This document shows, piece after piece, positions 57,289 through 64,000 of a DNA stretch of 64,000 bases. Below the pieces are notes generated by a model. The model searched no databases and was not told the DNA's origin. It worked only from the letters and a program-made list of their open reading frames with translations. Each line of letters opens with the position of its first letter. Positions within the stretch are counted from its first letter, which is position 1. The stretch comes from Chitinophagaceae bacterium UBA4407. GTDB lineage: Bacteria; Bacteroidota; Bacteroidia; Chitinophagales; Chitinophagaceae. The translations under genes and the position numbers were made by a program. Where the stretch lies: contig DGQT01000079.1 in assembly GCA_002390845.1 (NCBI GenBank), positions 19,521-83,520 of the forward strand, given 5' to 3'.

Positions 57289-59751
57289 ATGAAAGCATTG
57301 AAATTATTTTATTTATTGTTTTTGTCGCAGCAATTGTTTGCGCAGGTTAATAAAGCACCGGCATATCCGTTGATAACACACAATCCTTATTTCAGTTTAT
57401 GGTCAACAACAGATCTGTTAAATGCATCGCCAACAAAACATTGGACGGGTACCAATCAATCATTAATCGGAATGATAAAAGTTGATGGAAAAACATACAA
57501 CTTTTTAGGCAAAAAAGAAAAAGGTAAACAAACAATACTGGCAACCGCAGATGACAAATCTTATAATGTAAAATTTACAGAAGAACAGCCAGCAGATGGA
57601 TGGATGAAAGCCTCTTTCGATGACAGTAGATGGAGTTTAGCAGTTGCACCTTTCAGCGACGATAAAAGCAATGCAAAAACTTTATGGACCAGTAAAAATT
57701 TATGGACACGCAGAACATTTACTATTACTGATTTGAATTTTGGAAAGTTATATTTAAAGCTACAGCACGATGATAATGTGCAGGTGTTTTTGAATGGGGA
57801 ACAAATTTATAATTGCAATTGCTGGAATGGCAAAGCGGAATATTTTCCTATGAATGATGAAGTAAAAGCCAAACTGAAAAAAGGAAAAAATGTTCTGGCT
57901 ATCCATTGTGAGAACACCGCAGGAGGCGCTTACCTTGATGCAGGGTTTAGTACCGATCCAAAACCTTCAGCAAATAGTTCGGCCATTCTGTTGGCAGACC
58001 AAAAATCGGTGGATATGAACGCTACACAAACCACTTACCAGTTTGCCTGCGGTGCTGTTGATCTTACTCTCACCTTCACTTCCCCATTGCTGATCAACGA
58101 TCTCGATATCCTGTCCAGGCCTGTATCCTACGTGTCTTTCAAAACAAAATCAAATGATGGCGCTCAACACAACGTGCAGTTATATTTTGGCGCATCAACA
58201 AACCTCGTAACAAATGTTCCTTCACAGCAGGTAACAGCCCGGCAATATACTTCAGACAATCTTTCTTTATTAAAAGCAGGAACAGTTGAGCAACCCATTT
58301 TGAAAAAAAGAGGAGATGATCTTCGTATAGATTGGGGATACGTTTACATAGCAGCTCCTGCATCTCAAAAAGTAATACAAAGCATCGCAGGTATGGATGC
58401 TTCTGTAAAAAGTTTTGTTTCAAATATACCGGTTCAGAAAAATATAGCAACAGGAAAAGAGTTGATGTTGAATACTGTTTTTACTCCTGAAAAAGTGGGT
58501 TCAACTGAAACAGAAAAAATGGTAATGGTTGGGTACGATAATCTTTACGAGATACAATATTTTCAACAAAATTTAAAGCCTTGGTGGAAACTTAGAAATG
58601 GTGCAACTATTGAAAAACTATTACAGCAATCTTATAATGAATATAGCAGTGTATTATCAAAATGCGATGCTGTAAATAAAAGGATCTATAACGATGCGCT
58701 AAAAGCAGGAGGCGAAACTTATGCAAAACTTTGTATAACTGCTTACAGGCAAAGCATTGCAGCGCATTCGCTGGTAAAGAGTCCGCAAGGCGACTTGCTG
58801 TTTTTCTCTAAAGAAAATTTTAGCAATGGTTGTATCAATACCGTTGATGTTACTTATCCTTCAGCACCTTTGTTTCTTGCATACAATCCCGAATTGATGA
58901 AAGGCATGTTAAGTGGAATATTTTATTTCTGCGAAAAAAGTGGGTTGTACACACGCACCTACGCAGCGCATGATTTAGGAACGTACCCGCAAGCCAACGG
59001 AGAAATTTATGGCGGTGATGGTATGCCTGTTGAAGAGTCGGGTAATATGATTATTCTCACCGCTGCCATTGCAAAAGCAGAAGGCAATGCGAATTATGCC
59101 AGGGTACATTGGAAAACACTTACGCAGTGGGTTGATTTCTTAACCAAAGAAGGTCTCGATCCTGCAAACCAGTTATGTACTGATGATTTTGCAGGGCATC
59201 TTGCGCGCAATGCAAACCTTGCTGTAAAAGCAATTATGGGTGTTGGAAGCTATGCAATGCTTGCAAAAATGCTCGGAGATAGTGCTACTGCTGATAAGTA
59301 TATGGCCCTTGCAAAAGATATGGCTGTAAAGTGGCAAAAGCTTGCCGATGCCGGCGATCATTATGCATTAACATACAACGATAAAAATACATGGAGCCAG
59401 AAATACAATCTTGTTTGGGATAAAATTCTTGGCCTTAATTTGTTCCCCGATGATGTTGCAAAAAAAGAAATTGCTTACTATCTAACCAAGCAAAACGATT
59501 TTGGTTTACCGCTCGATAGCCGCAAGACTTATACAAAATCTGACTGGATTATGTGGACCGCAACACTCGCCGGCAATCAAAACGATTTCGAGAAACTTAT
59601 CGGTCCGGTTTATAAATATTCAACTTCCACTCCAACCCGTGTGCCACTCAGCGATTGGCACGAAACCACCGATGGCAAACAGGTTGGCTTCCAGGCAAGA
59701 AGTGTGGTGGGCGGGTATTTTATAAAAGTGTTACAGCATAAATGGAAGTAG
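57289..59751 (+). CDS. Secreted DUF4965/DUF1793-type glycosidase-like protein (glutaminase-A-like)
   Basis: An 820-residue protein with signal peptide (LKLFYLLFLSQQLFAQ). Domain order: a short N-terminal DUF4964-like part (APAYPLITHNPYFSLWSTTDLLNASPTKHWTGTNQSLIGMIKVDGK), an inserted jelly-roll (~75-215; DGWMKASFDDSRWSLAVAPF and LYLKLQHDDNVQVFLNGEQIY), a beta-sandwich (~240-440), and the DUF4965/DUF1793 alpha/alpha barrel with FSKENFSNGCINTVDVTYPSAPLF, SGNMIILTAAIAKA and DDFAGHLARNANLAVKAI. Often labelled glutaminase; activity on a glycan is also possible. I start at the ATG at 57289, not the upstream TTG. Confidence 0.85.
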   Translation: MKALKLFYLLFLSQQLFAQVNKAPAYPLITHNPYFSLWSTTDLLNASPTKHWTGTNQSLIGMIKVDGKTYNFLGKKEKGKQTILATADDKSYNVKFTEEQPADGWMKASFDDSRWSLAVAPFSDDKSNAKTLWTSKNLWTRRTFTITDLNFGKLYLKLQHDDNVQVFLNGEQIYNCNCWNGKAEYFPMNDEVKAKLKKGKNVLAIHCENTAGGAYLDAGFSTDPKPSANSSAILLADQKSVDMNATQTTYQFACGAVDLTLTFTSPLLINDLDILSRPVSYVSFKTKSNDGAQHNVQLYFGASTNLVTNVPSQQVTARQYTSDNLSLLKAGTVEQPILKKRGDDLRIDWGYVYIAAPASQKVIQSIAGMDASVKSFVSNIPVQKNIATGKELMLNTVFTPEKVGSTETEKMVMVGYDNLYEIQYFQQNLKPWWKLRNGATIEKLLQQSYNEYSSVLSKCDAVNKRIYNDALKAGGETYAKLCITAYRQSIAAHSLVKSPQGDLLFFSKENFSNGCINTVDVTYPSAPLFLAYNPELMKGMLSGIFYFCEKSGLYTRTYAAHDLGTYPQANGEIYGGDGMPVEESGNMIILTAAIAKAEGNANYARVHWKTLTQWVDFLTKEGLDPANQLCTDDFAGHLARNANLAVKAIMGVGSYAMLAKMLGDSATADKYMALAKDMAVKWQKLADAGDHYALTYNDKNTWSQKYNLVWDKILGLNLFPDDVAKKEIAYYLTKQNDFGLPLDSRKTYTKSDWIMWTATLAGNQNDFEKLIGPVYKYSTSTPTRVPLSDWHETTDGKQVGFQARSVVGGYFIKVLQHKWK

Positions 59752-59757
59752 CTAATA

Positions 59758-59970
59758 CATTTTTTGAACCGGGCATTTGTACTTTGATTCATCGTTCCTT
59801 GCGTCGCACACTTATACTTTAGGAACATAAATCGGCAAACATAAACCGTGAGAGCGTGAACAGAATTGCGATTTACGTTTTAGCACTCGCGTTGTTCAAA
59901 ATTGTTCTGAACGTACAAGTGTGCGACGCAAGAGAAGCTTCATAGATATACAAATGTGGGGTACATAAAA
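59758..59970. repeat. Interspersed inverted repeat, paired arms (type A/A)
   Basis: Left arm CCTTGCGTCGCACACTTATAC (59797-59817), right arm GTACAAGTGTGCGACGCAA (59913-59931). Outer flanks TTTTTTGAACCGGGCATTTG and AAATGTGGGGTACATAAAAT. Occupies most of the gap between the secreted enzyme and the adhesin genes. Confidence 0.87.
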
Positions 59971-60041
59971 TATTCTTTCTGTTTGGTTGATAATTTTTAA
60001 AAAGTATTTGACGGTAAAACTTTATCGCATAGTTTTAAAAG

Positions 60042-63000
60042 GTGAAAAAAATCTTTCTGTTCTGTTGTTTTTATCTGTTGCTCAGCAGGCTTTTTGCGCA
60101 GGTATGCGGTACTCCCGGCCTTGACGGGCCTGAAAATATTTCGGGCTCCATTAATACCTATTTTCCACCTTCGGGCAATGTTACACTTGCAGCAGGCGCA
60201 AAAAGCATAACGCTGGAAGCTGTACCTGCAAATGATCCTTACGGAAATAATTTTGGGACAGAATCAATACAGGCAGGCGACCTGCTACTCCTGATTCAAA
60301 TGCAGGATGCAACAATAAATTATACCAACAGTAATTTGTATGGTGCCGGTAACAGTGCATCTGGTACTGATGCTTTGGGTGCAACAGGATATACCAGTCT
60401 TGGTAACAGCGGCAGGTTTGAATATGTGATTGCTACCAATGCAGTTGCGCTAACAGGCGGTACACTTACTTTTAAAGGTGCAGGAACAGGAGGCGGAACT
60501 GTTTACGCTTATGTAAATGCAGCGGCAACAGCTACTTCGGGCAAAAAAACTTTTGAAGTAGTGCGTGTTCCGCAATACTCTAACCTTGTGCTTTCTTCCG
60601 ATATCTCTACACCGCCCTTTAATGGTAAAGCAGGTGGCATTATTGCATTTGATGTATCGGGCAGTATGGATTTTAATGGCCATACGATTGATGCATCTTC
60701 AAAAGGTTTCAGGGGTGGTTATGGCATTATAGCAGCATCTGGCCAAAATATAAATAATGTGTTTGTAACGCCGTCAACCGATACAAGATCTGTTGGGAAA
60801 GGCGAAGGTATAGCCGGTACACCAAGATATATGTGGGATGGTTTTAACCAGGTAGATAATATAGACGAAGGATTGCCCGGGGGTTCTTATGGCAGGGGCG
60901 CGCCAGCCAATGCAGGCGGCGGTGGCGATGATCATAATGCCGGTGGTGGCGGTGGCGGCAATGGCGGGCCTGGCGGAGTAGGGGGTGATGGTGTAGCTTC
61001 TTTGGGTACAGGATTTGGGTCTTACCCAAATGGTGGCAGACCCGGTTCTGTTTCTTATGATGGCGCAACCCCTGATATTACCCGGATCATTATGGGCGGC
61101 GGTGGTGGCGGTGGTGATGCCAATGATGCATTAACGGGTGTTAAAGGTGGTGTTGGTGGCGGAATTATTTTAATAAATGCAGAAACGGTAACAGGCACAG
61201 GAACCATACGCGCAAATGGTGGCAATGGAGCTCCTGGTGTATCTGGTATTAACCCGGATGGTGCAGGCGGTGGTGGGGCAGGAGGAACTGTTTTTGTAAA
61301 AGTATCAAACCCTGATCCTTCTGCGGTTCTTACTATTGAAGCAAATGGAGGTAATGGTGGCAATACCGTAAATGATATAAGGCTTAATGATGAACACGGC
61401 CCCGGTGGTGGTGGTGGTGGCGGGCAAATTTTTTATGCTGTTTCTGCCGGAACAGTTAACGTAATCAGCAATGCCGGAAAATCTGGTAAATCTAATTCAG
61501 GTTTTGGAATACCACACAATGCCAGTGATGGAAACGGGGGGAACTCAAAGCCCTATTTATTATCGGATCTGCCTGCATATTTACAAGGTGGTGGTTCAAT
61601 ATGCTATCCTGCATTAACCACCACTATGTCAGAAGCTAATACAACCGCTAATAAATTCCCTGGTAGTGAAGTTGTTTATACAATAAAATCAACCAATGCA
61701 AATGGCGGTGGCAATGCTGGTGGCGTGCAAATTGATCTGCAGGTTCCTGCAGGCCTTAGTTTTAAATCTGCTGCTGTAGCTTACACAGGCAATGCAGGCG
61801 GGCCTGCAACTATTACGAATACAGGCACAGCCACACGGCTTTTATTTGGCGACTTTAATATTTCTCCCGGCGATGCTGTAATTATTACACTTACCATGCA
61901 GGTTGATTGTAACACTTTGCCGGGTAAATACAATTGCAGTGCCCAATCAATTTATCTTGACCCAACAAGAACAATCCGGGATGCTAAAAGAAGAATCACC
62001 GGATCTGTGAATGCTTTTACAGGAACCAATACAACATACGAAACAGGTTTAACAGGTTCAGTGCCTGGCTCTAATTATAACGGTAATCTTGCACTTTCAA
62101 CCACAGAAGATATCAACGTTTTACCTTTAGTGCAACTGGGTAATAACAGTATAAGCATTCCGGTATCGCAACTGGCTTTTTGTGTTAGCGGCGATCCTTC
62201 CGTTATCAGCGGTTCAACGCCCACAGGTGGTGCACAGGTATACACTTATCAATGGCAAAGCTCCCAAGACAATATTAATTTTATTGATATTACATCGGCT
62301 ACCTTAAATGACTTTGATCCTTCAACCATTAATGCAACAACCTATTACAAGCGTGTAGTATCCAGCCTGAGTTGCACGCCTTCTATAATAAGTAATACAA
62401 TAGCAATAGCCATTGATCACAAGCCCGTTGTTGATTTTCTTACTCCCGACATTTGCCTGAAAGATGGCTCCGCAACATTTACAAATCAAACAACAATTGA
62501 TAACGGAACAACACTGCAATACTTATGGAATTTTGGCGAAGCAGGTTCTGCTCTGAATACTTCAACCATTAAAGATGCAAGCCATGCTTATAAAGCTGCA
62601 GGAAATTATATTGTATCATTAACTGCTACATCAGGTACATGTGCTGTTACGCAAACAAAACCGTTTACTGTTAACGGCAGTATACCAAAGGCTGATTTCA
62701 CGATAAACAGCAGTTCATCTTTTTGCAGCAGCCAGCCAATAGAATTTGAAGACAAAGCCTTTGTTGATTTTGGTGAAATAACCAAAATAGAATGGTACTT
62801 CGATTATTCAAACAATACTTCGCTTGTTCAAACGGTGGATGATCCTGCAAAGCGCAGTGCACCCGCTACAATTTACCCGCACAGTTATCCCGTATTTTAT
62901 TCACCTGAAACAAAAGATGTATCTGTGCGTATGGTTGTTTATTCAGGCATTACATGCGCTGACGAGAAAACAATTCCTGTAACGCTGAAAGCCGTTCCTG

Positions 63001-63737
63001 AAGTAGCTTTCAATAGTATCGCACCGATATGTAATAACATATTTTCTTTCCAGGTTACACAAGCTTCAGAAATACATGGGTTGTTAACCGGCATTGGTAC
63101 TTATAGTGGCGAAGGCGTAAACCAACAGGGGGTATTTTCTACTTCTGCTAATGACTCAGGTACGCATAGCTTAACTTATACTTTTCTTGCTGACAATGGC
63201 TGTTCTGATTCCAAAACACAAACCCTTACAGTGTATCCATCGCCAACTGTAAAAGGCGCCAGTGTTGAATTGTTGCAGGGCGGCGAAATTCAGCTTCCTG
63301 TAATGATAACAGGCAGTGATCTTACTTATAAATGGACACCCGCTGTTTCATTAGATCATGATGATATTTCAAATCCAATTGCCTCACCAGCAACAGATAT
63401 TATTTATACTGTTTTGGTTACGTCACCGCAGGGTTGCAGCGCATCGGGTAATGTTATTGTAAAGGTTTTTCAAAACCCGAAAATTCCCAATGCATTTTCG
63501 CCAAATAAAGATGGTATCAACGATGTATGGAACATACAAAACCTCAACACCTATCCTGATGCAACTGTAGCAATTTTCAATCGCTACGGGCAAAAAATTT
63601 ATTATTCAGTTGGTTATACCAATCCATGGAATGGCACATACAACGGCAAAGATTTACCTGTTGGCACTTACTATTATATCATCGATACAAAGAAAACGGT
63701 TAAACCATTTTCAGGTTCTGTAACAATTTTACGGTAG
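60042..63737 (+). CDS. Large type IX secretion cargo adhesin with Gly-rich region and gliding-motility C-terminal domain
   Basis: A 1231-residue protein starting at GTG; signal peptide MKKIFLFCCFYLLLSRLFAQ. Order: an N-terminal beta-rich passenger (~20-250), a Gly/Asn-rich stretch (~285-460) with runs such as NAGGGGDDHNAGGGGGGNGG, a DUF11-like beta module (~530-630), Ig/PKD-like modules including VDFLTPDICLKDGSATFTNQ (~800-880) and others, and a C-terminal ~85 residues typical of the T9SS type B sorting signal: IPNAFSPNKDGINDVWNIQNL, VAIFNRYGQKIYY, WNGTYNGKDLPVGTYYYIID. It should be exported and placed on the cell surface, probably for adhesion. Confidence 0.9.
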   Translation: MKKIFLFCCFYLLLSRLFAQVCGTPGLDGPENISGSINTYFPPSGNVTLAAGAKSITLEAVPANDPYGNNFGTESIQAGDLLLLIQMQDATINYTNSNLYGAGNSASGTDALGATGYTSLGNSGRFEYVIATNAVALTGGTLTFKGAGTGGGTVYAYVNAAATATSGKKTFEVVRVPQYSNLVLSSDISTPPFNGKAGGIIAFDVSGSMDFNGHTIDASSKGFRGGYGIIAASGQNINNVFVTPSTDTRSVGKGEGIAGTPRYMWDGFNQVDNIDEGLPGGSYGRGAPANAGGGGDDHNAGGGGGGNGGPGGVGGDGVASLGTGFGSYPNGGRPGSVSYDGATPDITRIIMGGGGGGGDANDALTGVKGGVGGGIILINAETVTGTGTIRANGGNGAPGVSGINPDGAGGGGAGGTVFVKVSNPDPSAVLTIEANGGNGGNTVNDIRLNDEHGPGGGGGGGQIFYAVSAGTVNVISNAGKSGKSNSGFGIPHNASDGNGGNSKPYLLSDLPAYLQGGGSICYPALTTTMSEANTTANKFPGSEVVYTIKSTNANGGGNAGGVQIDLQVPAGLSFKSAAVAYTGNAGGPATITNTGTATRLLFGDFNISPGDAVIITLTMQVDCNTLPGKYNCSAQSIYLDPTRTIRDAKRRITGSVNAFTGTNTTYETGLTGSVPGSNYNGNLALSTTEDINVLPLVQLGNNSISIPVSQLAFCVSGDPSVISGSTPTGGAQVYTYQWQSSQDNINFIDITSATLNDFDPSTINATTYYKRVVSSLSCTPSIISNTIAIAIDHKPVVDFLTPDICLKDGSATFTNQTTIDNGTTLQYLWNFGEAGSALNTSTIKDASHAYKAAGNYIVSLTATSGTCAVTQTKPFTVNGSIPKADFTINSSSSFCSSQPIEFEDKAFVDFGEITKIEWYFDYSNNTSLVQTVDDPAKRSAPATIYPHSYPVFYSPETKDVSVRMVVYSGITCADEKTIPVTLKAVPEVAFNSIAPICNNIFSFQVTQASEIHGLLTGIGTYSGEGVNQQGVFSTSANDSGTHSLTYTFLADNGCSDSKTQTLTVYPSPTVKGASVELLQGGEIQLPVMITGSDLTYKWTPAVSLDHDDISNPIASPATDIIYTVLVTSPQGCSASGNVIVKVFQNPKIPNAFSPNKDGINDVWNIQNLNTYPDATVAIFNRYGQKIYYSVGYTNPWNGTYNGKDLPVGTYYYIIDTKKTVKPFSGSVTILR
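60900..61560 (+). repeat. Low-complexity GGN/GGT-rich segment within adhesin gene
   Basis: A plus-strand segment dominated by GGTGGNGGC-like triplets encodes a glycine-rich stretch broken by short ordered pieces. The antisense strand shows a long open frame there, but it is Pro/His-rich shadow sequence with no other support. Confidence 0.75.
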
Positions 63738-63766
63738 AAAAAAAATCAACAAAAGGCAGCAGGAAT

Positions 63767-64000
63767 TTTATGAGCCAAACTACAGATCATTACTGATCGT
63801 TCCTTGCCACGCTCGTTTCAAAGTCCCGTTTTTATGGCGACATTTAAGCAGCCTTACCGAATTAATAAAGCTAATTCTATATAAGCAATATTTAAAACAC
63901 ATGCTGTTATAGCTTATAACCGCATGGCATTGTACATGCAACGGCGCTGAACGCTGAAGTGTGCGACGCAACTACATTTGATCACTACTGTCCCGTTAAG
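63767..64000. repeat. Interspersed inverted repeat, mixed arms (type C left, type A right), cut by window end
   Basis: Left flank TTTTATGAGCCAAACTAC and arm TTGCCACGCTCG (63804-63815), right arm GAAGTGTGCGACGCAAC (63956-63972), flank TACATTTGATCACTACTGTC continuing past the window. The left arm is the third subtype, also seen at 54.9 kb. No gene is visible in 63738-64000. Confidence 0.82.

Noticed and set aside
60844..61363. Antisense Pro/His-rich frames opposite the adhesin
   Set aside because: They are the complement of Gly-rich codons; no start or family support.
1964..64000. Repeated GCGTCGCAC elements as a CRISPR array
   Set aside because: Copies are kilobases apart and irregularly spaced, in both orientations, as inverted arms and not as direct repeats with spacers.

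Overview
The window looks like chromosomal DNA of a member of the Bacteroidota, most likely Chitinophagaceae. This is an inference from AT-rich DNA, weak Shine-Dalgarno sequences, promoter boxes of the TAnnTTTG type, a type IX secretion (gliding-motility) C-terminal domain, and families common in that group (DUF1622, secreted YHS, DUF4965, four-helix copper protein, BON and acidic stress proteins). I found no rRNA, complete tRNA, CRISPR array, transposase or phage gene. Nearly all genes look intact.

Layout. 0-4.1 kb: a GH63-like glucosidase cut by the left edge, and a glycogen-debranching enzyme. 4.2-10.5 kb: a small membrane protein, GMC oxidoreductase, CPBP protease, DUF1622 protein, sugar acetyltransferase, aquaporin and a secreted two-domain VOC protein. 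10.7-15.0 kb: a subtilisin-like protease carrying a glycogen-binding domain, then a putative membrane redox module (ferric-reductase/Rieske fusion with three unknown membrane proteins). 15.2-20.2 kb, minus strand: CPBP protease, SDR, SMP-30 lactonase, GlcG/HbpS-like protein and a tandem YHS protein. 21.0-23.3 kb: a sulfur pair, TauE/SafE permease and CstB-like persulfide dioxygenase/sulfurtransferase. 23.4-26.9 kb, minus: DUF6544-like protein, membrane protein, Acg-like nitroreductase and a lipoprotein. 27.0-30.1 kb, minus: Mla-type lipid transport genes plus thioredoxin. 30.2-38.3 kb, minus: acetate kinase, glucan phosphorylase, HAD phosphatase, phosphoketolase and class I aldolase, a route from glycogen to acetyl phosphate and ATP. 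38.8-43.4 kb: a TolC-MacA-MacB-type efflux operon. 43.7-56.8 kb: a stress-type gene island (BON proteins, Lys-rich and acidic small proteins, SHOCT, SDR, PfpI amidotransferase-like proteins, four-helix Cys protein, cupins, phosphoglycerate mutase, D-lactate dehydrogenase, ene-reductase, universal stress protein, AraC regulator). 57.3-63.7 kb: a secreted DUF4965 protein and a 1231-residue type IX cargo adhesin.

Three non-coding signals stand out. (1) A family of large interspersed inverted repeats occupies 24 places. Its ~55-60 bp arms end in GTTGCGTCGCACTCTTGTAC or its variants; there are paired, single, reversed and mixed-arm copies, and a few supply the last codons of genes. (2) A ~43 bp upstream element (TGTGTGAATnATAyAA ... 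TGTAACACTTT) occurs six times. In most copies an ACCTTT box follows ~18 bp downstream, and in four of the six the start codon lies 99-106 bp from the beginning of the element; it suggests an uncharacterised stress regulon. (3) Two Crp/Fnr-type palindromes (GTGA-N6-TCAC) precede the two sulfur genes with identical spacing to the promoter box.

The genes suggest a glycogen-storing, stress-tolerant cell that can switch to phosphoketolase/acetate and lactate metabolism, with sulfide detoxification and envelope maintenance. No enzymatic defence system was seen; the two shared regulatory/repeat families are the best candidates for undescribed biology.
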